Assembly: GCF_000962805.1 (NCBI RefSeq) | Contig: NZ_JZTW01000019.1 | Span: 1-64,000 of the forward strand | Direction: 5' to 3' | Source of the DNA: Pseudarthrobacter chlorophenolicus | GTDB taxonomy: Bacteria > Actinomycetota > Actinomycetes > Actinomycetales > Micrococcaceae | Length of the DNA stretch: 64,000 nucleotides | In this document: positions 50,889-59,954 of the stretch, piece by piece | Numbering within the stretch: the stretch's first letter is position 1 | Layout of the letters: each line of letters begins with the position of its first letter | Position numbers and translations under genes: made by a program | The notes under the pieces: generated by a model | Database searches by the model: none | What the model was told of the DNA's origin: nothing | The model's input: only the letters and a program-made list of their open reading frames with translations

Positions 50889-51719
50889 ATGACCATTGGC
50901 CGACACAGCGCAGCTGTACTTGACCCTGCACTGGACGACTACGATCTGGCGGCGGCGCTGGTCCGCGAAGCCGGGCAACTGGCGCTCCTTATGCGGATGG
51001 CAGGACTGCAGTCCCAGCAGAAGACGTCCGTTTCCGACGTTGTGACGGCGGCGGACCACGCTGCGGAGGAGTACGTCCTCTCGCAGCTGCAGCGGTGCCG
51101 GCCCCAGGATGGCATCCTGGGGGAGGAAGGCGCCTCCGTGCAGGGGACCAGCGGCCGCACCTGGGTCATCGACCCCGTGGACGGCACCTACAACTTCCTG
51201 CACGGCTCCACGTACTGGTGCTCGGCCATTGCGCTCAAGGACGAGCATGATGTCCAGCTGGGGGCCATCTTCCAGCCTGAGGAGGACAAGTTGTGGCTGG
51301 GCGGCAGCAGCCGGAAGGCCACGCTGAACGGCGATACCATCACCGTGTACGGCGACAACCACGGGGAGCGCAACGCCACCCCCGCCGCCCAACTGGGCGC
51401 AGCCACCTACATCCACCCCACCTGGCTGATGGACCCGCTCTGTGCCATGCCCTGGCACGCAGCGGCGACCTCCGCGGCGGCGCTGCGCATGCTCGGATCC
51501 GGCTCCTGCGACCTGGGCAGGGTGGCCGACGGGCAACTCGGCTGCTGGTTCCAGCACAGCTGCCCCGAATGGGATTGGCTGCCCGGCAAGGCAATTGTCC
51601 GCGCCGCCGGCGGCGCCGTTGACACCGTGCAGGTCAACGGCCTGGAGTGGTTCATGGCCGGGGGCACGACGGCGGTGCGCGAGTTGCGTGCCGCGCTTGA
51701 ATCCGGCTCGGTGGCCTAG
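50889..51719 (+). CDS. Inositol monophosphatase family phosphatase
   Basis: The 276-residue Mg-dependent phosphatase has the signature ILGEEGA (metal ligand Glu), VIDPVDGTYNF (Asp, Asp ligands) and the C-terminal PEWDWLPGKAIVRAAGG, where WD supplies another ligand. The family includes histidinol-phosphatase (HisN), inositol-1-phosphatase and CysQ; the sequence alone does not decide, though the actinobacterial HisN type is plausible. It is 80 bases upstream of pcrA on the same strand. The ATG appears leaderless. Confidence 0.88.
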   Translation: MTIGRHSAAVLDPALDDYDLAAALVREAGQLALLMRMAGLQSQQKTSVSDVVTAADHAAEEYVLSQLQRCRPQDGILGEEGASVQGTSGRTWVIDPVDGTYNFLHGSTYWCSAIALKDEHDVQLGAIFQPEEDKLWLGGSSRKATLNGDTITVYGDNHGERNATPAAQLGAATYIHPTWLMDPLCAMPWHAAATSAAALRMLGSGSCDLGRVADGQLGCWFQHSCPEWDWLPGKAIVRAAGGAVDTVQVNGLEWFMAGGTTAVRELRAALESGSVA

Positions 51720-51783
51720 GCCGTTCCAGGCTCTCCGGGGAGCGTCATCCACAGGCCGGGAGGTGGGTGTCGGTCCCAACGCC

Positions 51784-51789
51784 TAGACT
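51784..51789 (+). promoter_or_regulatory. -10 box near the pcrA start
   Basis: TAGACT ends ten bases before the ATG at 51800, so the transcript would have a leader of only about 3-4 bases, close to leaderless. Confidence 0.5.
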
Positions 51790-51799
51790 TGTAGGCACC

Positions 51800-54319
51800 A
51801 TGGATATGTTGTTTGACCCGTACTCTGACGGACCGTTCAAGGCCGCCCCCGCATCTGCCACCCATGCAAGGACCCGTTCCGACGCCGTGGCTACCGCGGC
51901 CGGGCCGGGCGGTTCGGCGTCCGGCGGCCACGCCGCAGGCGAGCACCCTGGGCAGCACCAGTCCGGGCAGCACCACGGCAGGCGCCTGGATCCCGCGAAG
52001 TTGACGGAGGGCCTGAATCCCCAGCAGGAGGAAGCGGTCAAGCACGCCGGATCGGCATTGCTGATCGTCGCCGGTGCAGGCTCGGGCAAGACCCGTGTGC
52101 TCAGTAACCGGATTGCCTACCTCATCGCCACCGGGCGCGCCCACCACGGCGAGATCCTGGCGATCACCTTCACCAACAAGGCCGCCGCGGAAATGCGGGA
52201 ACGTATCGAAGCCCTGGTGGGCGGCCGCGCCAAAATCATGTGGATCTCCACGTTCCACTCCTCCTGCGTCCGGATCCTCCGCCAGGAGGCGGCCAACGTT
52301 GGTTTGAAATCCAACTTCTCCATCTACGACTCCGCGGATTCGCTGCGCCTGGTCACGCAGGTGTCCAAGGCCCTGGACCTGGACCCCAAGAAGTTCGCAC
52401 CCAAGGCCATCCAGCACAAGATCTCCGCGCTGAAGAACGAGCTCATCGACGCTGATTCCTACGCCTCGGACGCCAATTACAACGATCCCTTCGAGCAGGC
52501 CGTCGCCGAGGTTTACAAGGGGTATACCCAACGGCTTCGCCAGGCCAACGCCATGGACTTTGACGACCTCATTGCCGAGACCGTGTTCATGTTCCGCGCG
52601 TTCCCGGCGCTCGCGGAATCCTACCGGCGCCGGTTCCGCCACGTCCTGGTGGACGAATACCAGGACACCAACCACGCCCAGTACGCGCTGGTCCGCGAAA
52701 TCGTGGGCGAGGGCCCCGGGGCCTCGGAACTTACAGTAGTGGGCGACTCGGACCAGTCCATCTACGCCTTCCGCGGGGCAGACATCCGCAACATCGTGGA
52801 GTTCGAAAAGGATTACCCCGAGGCCCGCACCATCAAACTGGAGCAGAACTACCGCTCCACGCAGAACATCCTCAGCGCCGCCAACTCGGTGATTTCCCGC
52901 AACCCCAACCGCCCCGAAAAGCGGCTGTGGACGGCCGAGGGCGAAGGCCACAAGATCATCGGCTACGTGGGCGAAAACGAACACGACGAAGCCCAGTTCA
53001 TCGCCAAGGAAATCGACCGGCTCCAGGACGAGGACAACCTCCGCCCCGGCGACGTCGCCATTTTCTACCGCACCAACGCGCAGTCCCGCTCCATCGAAGA
53101 TGTCCTGGTCCGCGTCGGGTTGCCGTACAAGGTAGTGGGTGGCACCCGCTTCTACGAGCGCAAGGAAATCAAGGACGCCCTCGCCTACCTGCGCGTCCTG
53201 GTCAACCCGGACGACGACGTCAACCTCCGTCGGGTGCTCAACGAACCTAAGCGGGGCATCGGGGACCGTGCGGAAGGGGCAGTGGCGGCGCTTGCCAGCC
53301 GCGAGCGGATTTCCTTCATGGCCGCTGCCCGGCGCGCCGAACAGGCTCCCGCCATGGCCACCCGCTCCGTCAACGCCGTCCTGGGCTTCGTGAAACTCCT
53401 GGACGATCTCGCCGAGGTGGCTGCCGGCTCCGGCGCTGCCGCCGCACTCGAAGCAGTCCTGGAACAGACCGGCTACCTCGCCGGCTTGCGGTCCAGCACC
53501 GATCCCCAGGACGAGTCCAGGGTGGAGAACCTTGCCGAACTCGTTGCCGTGGTCCGCGAGTACGAGCAGGAAAACCCTGAAGGATCGTTGGGAGCGTTCC
53601 TGGAGCAGGTGTCGCTGGTGGCTGACGCCGACCAGATTCCCGATGCCCCAGGCGCCGACATTGACGCCGCCGTCGCTGAAGCCAAACGGCTGGGCGTGGT
53701 GACCCTCATGACTTTGCACACCGCCAAGGGGCTTGAATTCCCTGTCGTGTTCCTGACCGGCATGGAGCACGGACTGTTTCCGCACCAGCGGTCTGCCACC
53801 GATCCGAAGGAACTGGCCGAGGAACGCCGGCTGGCCTATGTGGGCCTGACCCGCGCCCGCAAACGCCTCTACGTCACACGCTCCGAAGTCCGCAACATGT
53901 GGGGCCAGAGCCAGTACAACCCGGCCAGCCAGTTCCTCGAGGAAATCCCTGCGGAACTGCTGGAGTGGAAGCGCGAGGGAACCAGCCGGCAGGCCGCCTG
54001 GGGCGGGGGATCGATCAGTTCCGGCCGCTACAGCGGCTCCTTCTGGGGTGCGGGTACCTCCCGCGGAGCCGCCGCCGATCCTTCGGCGGGATTCAATGCT
54101 GACGTTCCGGCGGCAATCGCACGGAACAGGGTCCAGCCACAGAAGGAAATTATCGCCGTCAGCGTGGGGGACAAGGTCAACCACACCAGCTTCGGCAACG
54201 GGACGGTCCTGGCGCTGGAGGGTGCCGGTGACAAGACCGTGGCGAAGGTGAAGTTCGACGTTGGCGAGAAACGCCTGCTGCTGCGTTATGCTCCGCTGAC
54301 CAAGGTGGAGGTCCAGTAG
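51800..54319 (+). CDS. pcrA: ATP-dependent DNA helicase PcrA/UvrD
   Basis: The 839-residue superfamily-1 helicase translocates 3' to 5' and works in nucleotide excision repair and replication restart. After an Ala/Gly/His-rich N-terminus (1-70), it has motif Ia ITFTNKAAAEM, Walker A AGAGSGKT, Walker B VDEYQDTN, GDSDQSIYAFRGAD, the LEQNYRST motif and VTLMTLHTAKGLEFPVVF, VGLTRARK. The C-terminal tail (about 790-839) is the PcrA-type RNA-polymerase-interacting Tudor-like domain (VGDKVNHTSFGNGTVLALEG). The ATG at 51800 is chosen; the upstream in-frame start adds nothing conserved. Confidence 0.96.
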   Translation: MDMLFDPYSDGPFKAAPASATHARTRSDAVATAAGPGGSASGGHAAGEHPGQHQSGQHHGRRLDPAKLTEGLNPQQEEAVKHAGSALLIVAGAGSGKTRVLSNRIAYLIATGRAHHGEILAITFTNKAAAEMRERIEALVGGRAKIMWISTFHSSCVRILRQEAANVGLKSNFSIYDSADSLRLVTQVSKALDLDPKKFAPKAIQHKISALKNELIDADSYASDANYNDPFEQAVAEVYKGYTQRLRQANAMDFDDLIAETVFMFRAFPALAESYRRRFRHVLVDEYQDTNHAQYALVREIVGEGPGASELTVVGDSDQSIYAFRGADIRNIVEFEKDYPEARTIKLEQNYRSTQNILSAANSVISRNPNRPEKRLWTAEGEGHKIIGYVGENEHDEAQFIAKEIDRLQDEDNLRPGDVAIFYRTNAQSRSIEDVLVRVGLPYKVVGGTRFYERKEIKDALAYLRVLVNPDDDVNLRRVLNEPKRGIGDRAEGAVAALASRERISFMAAARRAEQAPAMATRSVNAVLGFVKLLDDLAEVAAGSGAAAALEAVLEQTGYLAGLRSSTDPQDESRVENLAELVAVVREYEQENPEGSLGAFLEQVSLVADADQIPDAPGADIDAAVAEAKRLGVVTLMTLHTAKGLEFPVVFLTGMEHGLFPHQRSATDPKELAEERRLAYVGLTRARKRLYVTRSEVRNMWGQSQYNPASQFLEEIPAELLEWKREGTSRQAAWGGGSISSGRYSGSFWGAGTSRGAAADPSAGFNADVPAAIARNRVQPQKEIIAVSVGDKVNHTSFGNGTVLALEGAGDKTVAKVKFDVGEKRLLLRYAPLTKVEVQ

Positions 54320-54439
54320 CCCGGGGGATATTCGCCTGCATTGGCCGCCGGAAGAGCAGCGCGGCCCTTGCCGCCGCCTGGCCGCAGGGCTACAGTTCAG
54401 GAACTTTCTGACGCCGAGCCCAAAGCATCGGAGCGGACC

Positions 54440-55756
54440 ATGCGGATTCTCTTCGCCAGCCAGGCCATTGACGGGCACTTCAACCCGATGACCGGCGTCG
54501 CTGTCCGGCTGCGGGAGCGCGGCCATGACGTGCGGTGGTACACCGGCCCCGTCTTCGCCCCGAAGCTGGCAGTGCTCGGCATCCCGCTCCTGCCATTCGA
54601 GCGCGCCATCGAACACCGGGCTGACAACCTGCTGGAGCTCTATCCCGAACGGGCACGGCTTAAGGGTCCCCGCGCCATAGGTTTCGACGGCGAAAAGATC
54701 TTCGCCAGCAACGTCACCAACTTCTTCGAGGACATCCGCAGTCTGGCGGTTGACTTCCCCTTCGACGTCGCGGTGGTGGACAGCACCATGTTCATCCACC
54801 GGCTGACCTCGCGGCTGCTCAACAAGCCCCTGGTCAACTTCGTGGTGCTGCCCAACATGGAGAGCGACCCGCTGGTGCCGCCGCTGTTCTTCGGGTTCAC
54901 GCCGCCCCGGAACCCGGCGGAGAAGATCCTGCAGGCCGCGGCCGGGGTCCTGTCCGACCATGTCATCCTTCGGCCCGCCGGACAAAGCTACCGCCGCCAG
55001 CACGCCGCCTACGGACTGGCGGTACCCAAACGGGGACACCTGGTCGACGAGCCCTACCGCTGCTCAGACGCAGTCATCCAGACAGGCCCGGAAGCCCTCG
55101 ATTTCCCCCGCAGGCAAACCAACCCCAAAGTCCACTACGTTGGGGCGCTCCTGCCGCACCGGCCCCAGCCCAGCCAACCCGGCCAGTCCAGGGAATCCGG
55201 CGCCAATACCGCGGAAAGCGAATGGCCGCGCTACCCAGCCACCTTCCTGGTGACGCAGGGAACGGTAGACAACACAGACCACGGCAAGCTCATCATCCCC
55301 GCACTGGAAGCCGTTAAGGACATGGATGCCCTGGTGGTGGTTGCCACCGGCGGCCGCGGCACGGAGGAACTCCGCGCCCGCTACCCCCAGGCGAACGTTG
55401 TGGTCCGCGACTATGTGGACTTCGCCAAGGTCCTGGAATTCACCGACGTGTTTATCAGCAACGGCGGCTTTGGGGGCGTCCAGCTCAGCCTCTCCAAAGG
55501 GGTGCCCCTGGTGGTCTCCGGAATCAACGAAGGCAAAAGCGATGTCAACGCCCGCGTTGAGTACGCAGGAGTGGGGATCAACCTGAAATCAGAGCACCCC
55601 AGTCCGGCGGCCATCACCCGGGCCGTGACCGCCGTCCTCAGCGAACCCCGCTGGAAGGCCCGCGCCCGGCACATGCGGGACCAGTTTGTTGGCGCCGACC
55701 CCGCAGCGGCAGCGGCCGACGTCGTGGAAGGTGTGCTCCCGCCGTCGTCCGCCTGA
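54440..55756 (+). CDS. Glycosyltransferase, GT1/MGT (UGT-like) family
   Basis: The 438-residue GT-B protein has an N-terminal acceptor lobe starting MRILFASQAIDGHFNPMTGVAVRL, typical of macrolide/sterol/zeaxanthin glycosyltransferases. Its C-terminal donor lobe has VTQGTVDN, VVVATGGRG, YVDFAKVLEFTDVFISNGGFGGVQLSLSKGVPLVVSG, where a GGFG takes the usual HGG place and no His is seen. This may alter nucleotide binding. The acceptor and sugar are unknown. The ATG at 54440 follows GGAGCGGA; the frame remains open upstream to 54341 without homology. Confidence 0.87.
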   Translation: MRILFASQAIDGHFNPMTGVAVRLRERGHDVRWYTGPVFAPKLAVLGIPLLPFERAIEHRADNLLELYPERARLKGPRAIGFDGEKIFASNVTNFFEDIRSLAVDFPFDVAVVDSTMFIHRLTSRLLNKPLVNFVVLPNMESDPLVPPLFFGFTPPRNPAEKILQAAAGVLSDHVILRPAGQSYRRQHAAYGLAVPKRGHLVDEPYRCSDAVIQTGPEALDFPRRQTNPKVHYVGALLPHRPQPSQPGQSRESGANTAESEWPRYPATFLVTQGTVDNTDHGKLIIPALEAVKDMDALVVVATGGRGTEELRARYPQANVVVRDYVDFAKVLEFTDVFISNGGFGGVQLSLSKGVPLVVSGINEGKSDVNARVEYAGVGINLKSEHPSPAAITRAVTAVLSEPRWKARARHMRDQFVGADPAAAAADVVEGVLPPSSA

Positions 55757-55782
55757 ATCCGCCATGGAGCATAATGGAGCCC

Positions 55783-56496
55783 ATGCGACGGACTGCTTTG
55801 GGGATGCTCGCCGCCCTGCCTCTTGTGACCCTCCTGTTCACCGCCACTGCGTGCACCGTCACCACTGAGGACCCTAACTACGTCCCGCCGGCGCCGTTGG
55901 CACCCATGGCACAGCTGGAACAGGCCCCGCTGGCCAACCCCGAGGACTTTGCCGGCGGCGGGGAGGACATCCTGTCCTTTGCCACTGAAGACCGGAGCAT
56001 CGTCTGCTCGCTCACCTCGGCGAGGGGGGAGCACGTCAATCTTCCCTACGAAGAGAACAGCTTCAGCGACGCCGCCAACAACAAACTCGCAACCGTCCCC
56101 GTGGCCCACTGTGAGCTGGCCACCTACGCCGAGCCGGCCCGCGAGGACGTCAAGGATGACTGCGCTGGAACCAACCTCGGCTACCTCGGCGGCGTGGCGC
56201 TGCTGACCCCAGACGCTGCCCGGTACGGGGAATGCCGTTCCGGCGTCACACAGGCGGAAGCCACCTACGGGCCGGACGGCAGCAAGGCCGGCCCACTGCT
56301 TCAGGTACGCGCTTTGGCGGATGGGCAGAACCTGGAGCGCAACGGCCTGCGCTGCTCGGCCTATAACGGCGGTGTGGCATGCGGAAACGTGTCGGCCGGT
56401 GTTGGATTCTTCGTCTCTCCGCAGAAGTATGAACTGATTTCCGCCCCCGCGTCCGGCCCTGCTACAGCGCCCGCGGAGGCCCCAAAATCCCCGTGA
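55783..56496 (+). CDS. Putative secreted lipoprotein, unknown function
   Basis: The 237-residue protein has a signal peptide (MRRTALGMLAALPLVTLLF) and a weak lipobox TATAC (Cys24). After that comes an Ala/Pro-rich stretch and a domain with six cysteines or more (SIVCSLTS, VAHCEL, DDCAGTN, YGECRSG, LRCSAYNGGVACGN) that could form disulfides outside the cell. The family is not assigned; it resembles small DUF6636-type secreted proteins only in rhythm. CATAAT lies seven bases before ATG 55783, which suggests leaderless expression; the ATG at 55774 would lie inside the -10. Confidence 0.72.
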   Translation: MRRTALGMLAALPLVTLLFTATACTVTTEDPNYVPPAPLAPMAQLEQAPLANPEDFAGGGEDILSFATEDRSIVCSLTSARGEHVNLPYEENSFSDAANNKLATVPVAHCELATYAEPAREDVKDDCAGTNLGYLGGVALLTPDAARYGECRSGVTQAEATYGPDGSKAGPLLQVRALADGQNLERNGLRCSAYNGGVACGNVSAGVGFFVSPQKYELISAPASGPATAPAEAPKSP

Positions 56497-56591
56497 TTCC
56501 GCGGTTTTTCTACGCTCCATAGAATAGTGTCGTTACTCACATAAGCGGTACTCTGGGACGGCTCCGTCCTTCCAAAGGACTAGAGTTCCCC

Positions 56592-56705
56592 ATGGAGCAA
56601 CAACGCCGCGTGGCTCGTTTCCAACAGGCCGCCGGTGCGTGCATACCGCAGCAAGGTCACCGTCTATCGATGGTGTCTGGCTGTATAGAAACTACTTCGA
56701 CGTAG
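56592..56705 (+). other. 37-codon open frame in the sucCD leader
   Basis: An ATG at 56592 opens 37 codons ending in TAG at 56705, 14 bases before the sucC start. No ribosome site is seen before it and the product (MEQQRRVARFQQAAGACIPQ...) has no known relative. It may be chance. A TAGAAT (56520-56525) is a possible -10 for the long leader. Confidence 0.3.
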
Positions 56706-56719
56706 AAGGACACTAAACC

Positions 56720-57889
56720 GTGGACCTGTTTGAATACCAGGCGCGCGATATGTTCGAGGCGCACGGTGTACCCGTGCTGGCCGGCATCGTGGCGTACACC
56801 CCTGAAGAAGCAAAGGCAGCTGCCGAAAAGATTGGCGGCGTAACCGTCGTCAAGGCACAGGTCAAGGTTGGCGGCCGCGGCAAGGCCGGCGGCGTCAAGG
56901 TTGCAAAGTCCGCAGACGAGGCTCTTGAGCACTCCACCAACATCCTGGGCATGGACATCAAGGGCCACACCGTCAACAAGGTGATGATCGCCCAGGGTGC
57001 GGACATCGCCGAGGAATACTACTTCTCCGTCCTGCTGGACCGGGCCAACCGCAACTACCTGGCCATGTGCTCGGTTGAAGGCGGCATGGAAATCGAACAG
57101 CTCGCCGTCGAACGCCCCGAGGCCCTGGCGAAGATCGCCATCGACCCCGCCGTCGGCATCGACCAGGCCAAGGCCGACGAAATCGTCGCAGCCGCCGGCT
57201 TCGCTGAGGAACTGCGCGGCAAGGTCGCCGACGTCATCCTCAAGCTCTGGGACGTCTTCAAGAAGGAAGACGCCACCCTGGTGGAGGTCAACCCCCTCGT
57301 CAAGACCGGCGCCGGTGACATCGTCGCCCTGGACGGCAAGGTTTCCCTGGACGAGAACGCCGAGTTCCGCCACGCCAAGCACGCCCAGCTTGAAGACAAG
57401 GATGCAGCGGATCCCCTCGAGGCCAAGGCCAAGGCGCAGGACCTCAACTACGTCAAGCTCGACGGCGAAGTGGGCATCATCGGTAACGGTGCAGGCCTGG
57501 TCATGTCCACCCTGGACGTCGTTGCCTACGCCGGTGAAAACCACGGCAACGTCAAGCCCGCCAACTTCCTGGACATCGGCGGCGGCGCCTCGGCAGAGGT
57601 CATGGCCGCTGGCCTGGATGTCATCCTGGGCGACGAGCAGGTCAAGTCCGTGTTCGTCAACGTCTTCGGCGGCATCACTGCCTGCGACGCCGTCGCCAAG
57701 GGCATCGTCGGTGCACTGGCCGAACTGGGCAGCTCCGCCAACAAGCCGCTGGTAGTCCGCCTCGACGGGAACAACGTCGAGGAAGGCCGCCGCATCCTCA
57801 ACGAGGCCAACCACCCGCTGGTTACCCTGGCCGCCACCATGGACGAGGGCGCCGACAAGGCCGCCGAGCTCGCCAACGCAGCTAAGTAA
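56720..57889 (+). CDS. sucC: Succinate-CoA ligase, beta subunit
   Basis: SucC is the ATP-grasp subunit of the TCA-cycle enzyme that forms succinate and ATP or GTP from succinyl-CoA. The 389 residues show the N-terminal DLFEYQARDMFEAHGVPVLAG, KAQVKVGGRGKAGGVK, NFLDIGGGASAEVM and FVNVFGGITACD segments. The GTG start follows GAAGGA at nine bases. It has a leader of about 190 bases and is followed by sucD after 11 bp. Confidence 0.97.
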   Translation: MDLFEYQARDMFEAHGVPVLAGIVAYTPEEAKAAAEKIGGVTVVKAQVKVGGRGKAGGVKVAKSADEALEHSTNILGMDIKGHTVNKVMIAQGADIAEEYYFSVLLDRANRNYLAMCSVEGGMEIEQLAVERPEALAKIAIDPAVGIDQAKADEIVAAAGFAEELRGKVADVILKLWDVFKKEDATLVEVNPLVKTGAGDIVALDGKVSLDENAEFRHAKHAQLEDKDAADPLEAKAKAQDLNYVKLDGEVGIIGNGAGLVMSTLDVVAYAGENHGNVKPANFLDIGGGASAEVMAAGLDVILGDEQVKSVFVNVFGGITACDAVAKGIVGALAELGSSANKPLVVRLDGNNVEEGRRILNEANHPLVTLAATMDEGADKAAELANAAK

Positions 57890-57900
57890 AGGGACGCACC

Positions 57901-58803
57901 ATGTCTATCTACCTCAACAAGGACTCCAAGGTCATCGTCCAGGGCATCACCGGCGGCGAAGGCACCAAGCACACCGCCCTGATGCTCAAGGCCGGCACCA
58001 ACATCGTCGGTGGCGTCAACGCCCGCAAGGCAGGCACCACTGTGCTGCACGGCGACAAGGAAATCACCGTCTTCGGCACCGTCAAGGAAGCCATCGCGGA
58101 GACCGGCGCTGACGTCTCGATCGTCTTCGTGCCGCCGGCATTCACCAAGGCTGCCGTCGTTGAAGCCATCGAAGCAGGCATCGGCCTGGTCGTCGTCATC
58201 ACCGAAGGCGTGCCGGTCCAGGACTCCGCCGAATTCTGGGCCCTGGCCCAGGCCACGGTGGACGCCGACGGCAACCAGGTCACGCGCATCATCGGACCGA
58301 ACTGCCCCGGCATCATCACCCCCGGCGAAGCACTGGTGGGCATCACCCCCGCCAACATCACCGGCAAGGGCCCCATCGGCCTCGTCTCCAAGTCGGGCAC
58401 CCTGACCTACCAGATGATGTACGAACTGCGCGACCTGGGCTTCTCCACCGCCATCGGCATCGGCGGCGACCCCATCATCGGCACCACCCACATCGACGCC
58501 CTGGCTGCGTTCGAGGCCGACCCCGAGACCAAGGCCATCGTCATGATCGGTGAGATCGGCGGTGACGCTGAAGAGCGCGCAGCCGACTTCATCAAGGCCA
58601 ACGTCACCAAGCCGGTTGTCGGCTACGTGGCAGGCTTCACCGCTCCCGAGGGCAAGACCATGGGCCACGCAGGCGCCATCGTCTCCGGCTCCGCGGGCAC
58701 GGCACAGGCCAAGAAGGAAGCCCTCGAAGCCGCTGGCGTAAAGGTCGGCAAGACGCCGTCTGAGACCGCCAAGCTGCTGCGCGAGGTCTTCGCAGCCCTC
58801 TAG
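57901..58803 (+). CDS. sucD: Succinate-CoA ligase, alpha subunit
   Basis: SucD binds CoA and carries the phosphohistidine. The 300 residues include the Rossmann start VIVQGITGGEGTKHTALMLKAG, NARKAGTTVLHGDKEITVF, GPNCPGIITPGEA, and GGDPIIGTTHIDALAAFEAD; the active-site loop is GKTMGHAGAIVSG with the phosphorylated His in GHAGA. AAAGGGACGCACC precedes the ATG. The operon ends at a strong terminator. Confidence 0.97.
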   Translation: MSIYLNKDSKVIVQGITGGEGTKHTALMLKAGTNIVGGVNARKAGTTVLHGDKEITVFGTVKEAIAETGADVSIVFVPPAFTKAAVVEAIEAGIGLVVVITEGVPVQDSAEFWALAQATVDADGNQVTRIIGPNCPGIITPGEALVGITPANITGKGPIGLVSKSGTLTYQMMYELRDLGFSTAIGIGGDPIIGTTHIDALAAFEADPETKAIVMIGEIGGDAEERAADFIKANVTKPVVGYVAGFTAPEGKTMGHAGAIVSGSAGTAQAKKEALEAAGVKVGKTPSETAKLLREVFAAL

Positions 58804-58818
58804 GCTGCACCAGTACGC

Positions 58819-58870
58819 AAAGCGGCGCCGCCTGCTGTCCTCCGGGACGGCAGGCGGCGCCGCTTTTTGC
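58819..58870 (+). terminator. Intrinsic terminator of sucCD
   Basis: A perfect 17-bp stem (58819-58835 with 58850-58866) with a 14-base loop runs into TTTTT. Confidence 0.95.
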
Positions 58871-58966
58871 GGTTAAGGCCTTTCTGCTGCGTACGACGAC
58901 GGGAACGAGCCCCTGGCGCGGATAGTCGCCAACCGTCGTCGTACTTTTCTCCGCCCGGACGGGGCG

Positions 58967-59452
58967 CTAGACCTTGGCCCCGCTGAGCAGCTCGTCCAGC
59001 CGCTCGTAGCCTTCGGTCATGCCGCCTTCCATGCCGGACTGCGCCATGCCGTCCCGTGCTTCCAGGCTGGGGTAGACGGAGTGGCCACGGAGCCTGCACC
59101 GGCCGCCGCCGAGGTCCTCGAAGGTCATGTACTCCAGGCTCACCACGTCCGGGTAGCCGCCAAATTCAAACGTCTGCAGGGCGAATTCATTCTCGCGGAC
59201 CGTGTGGAAGATGCCGCGGAACTCGTAGGGGACCCCCTCGGGGCCGGTGTGGATGTAGCGGTATGTCCCGCCGCTGCGGAAATCGTAGTGGTCCATTTCC
59301 ATCTTCATGCCGCGAGGGCCCAGCCACTGGGTGATCAGGTCCGGTTCCTTGTGGGCTCGGAAGACGTCCGCCACAGGAAAGTCGAACTCGCGCTCATAGT
59401 CGATGAAAGGCAGGCCTTCGGGGATCGAAAGCTTCAGGGAGTTGCTCATCAT
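58967..59452 (-). CDS. SRPBCC/AHSA1-type domain protein
   Basis: The 161-residue protein has the AHSA1-like hydrophobic-cavity fold: PFIDYEREFDFPVADVFRAHKEPDLITQWLGPRGMKMEMDHYDFRSGGTYRYIHTGPEG, then FRGIFHTVRENEFALQTFEF. Its ligand is unknown. Its start (ATGATG at 59452) overlaps the stop codon of the ArsR-type gene; AAAGGA lies just upstream. Such AHSA1-ArsR pairs are frequent in actinobacteria and the regulator probably controls the pair. Confidence 0.9.
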   Translation of the reverse strand: MMSNSLKLSIPEGLPFIDYEREFDFPVADVFRAHKEPDLITQWLGPRGMKMEMDHYDFRSGGTYRYIHTGPEGVPYEFRGIFHTVRENEFALQTFEFGGYPDVVSLEYMTFEDLGGGRCRLRGHSVYPSLEARDGMAQSGMEGGMTEGYERLDELLSGAKV

Positions 59453-59805
59453 TGTTCCTTTGCCTTGGCGCCGCGTTGCCCGGCGCTGGATTGAAGAACG
59501 GCATCGAGGTTGCGGAATTGCCCTTCGCGGACCAGCCGGTACTGGTCGATCCACGCTGTGAGCGCCTCAAGCCGTGCAGGGTTCAGGTGGACGGGCCTGC
59601 GCTGGGCGTCCCTGGTGCGGGTGACCAACTGCGCCTGCTCGAGTACCTGGATGTGCTTTGAGACCGCCTGCTTGGAGATCTCGAATGGTTCCGCCAGTTC
59701 ATTTACCGTTGCGGGGCCACGGCTCAGCCTGGCGATGATGCTCCGCCGCACGGGGTCGGCCAGGGCCAGGAAGGCCGAGTCCAGGGCCGTGCTGTCGGAA
59801 ATCAT
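59449..59805 (-). CDS. ArsR-family winged-helix transcriptional regulator
   Basis: The 118-residue repressor-type protein has the ArsR layout: ALADPVRRSIIARLSRGPATVNELAEPF, recognition helix EISKQAVSKHIQVLEQAQLVTRTRD. It lacks the Cys metal-sensor motif (ELCVCDL) of metal-sensing members, so it likely senses something else. It overlaps the downstream SRPBCC gene, and a 149-base gap separates it from the divergent tautomerase gene, which holds the 19-base iol-type motif. Confidence 0.92.
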   Translation of the reverse strand: MISDSTALDSAFLALADPVRRSIIARLSRGPATVNELAEPFEISKQAVSKHIQVLEQAQLVTRTRDAQRRPVHLNPARLEALTAWIDQYRLVREGQFRNLDAVLQSSAGQRGAKAKEQ

Positions 59806-59893
59806 GTGCTACCCCTAGTCAACTATCTTATTTATCAACCTTTCGGTTGATTAAGAATAGATCCACCAACGGGGCGATTCAAGGGGGTGGGCC

Positions 59894-59923
59894 TTGTCTT
59901 CTAATTTCTTACTTTGTTAGTAT
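59894..59923 (+). promoter_or_regulatory. Promoter of the tautomerase gene
   Basis: TTGTCT (59894-59899) and TAGTAT (59918-59923) are 18 bases apart. The shared 19-base motif begins on the -10 box, so a bound regulator would block this promoter. Confidence 0.6.
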
Positions 59924-59937
59924 GTCAGTACAAACCT
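59919..59937 (+). promoter_or_regulatory. Shared 19-base operator motif, copy 1 (tautomerase)
   Basis: AGTATGTCAGTACAAACCT is identical to the copy at 60397. TTTGT upstream and ACAAA within form short inverted arms. It overlaps the -10 region of the tautomerase promoter and precedes GGAGGAG. Confidence 0.8.
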
Positions 59938-59954
59938 AACGGAGGAGAATTCTT

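Noticed and set aside
51716..55039. 1107-codon open frame on the minus strand across pcrA
   Set aside because: It is a mirror of pcrA and the glycosyltransferase in a GC-rich genome; the product has no family motifs and the plus-strand genes have clear ones.
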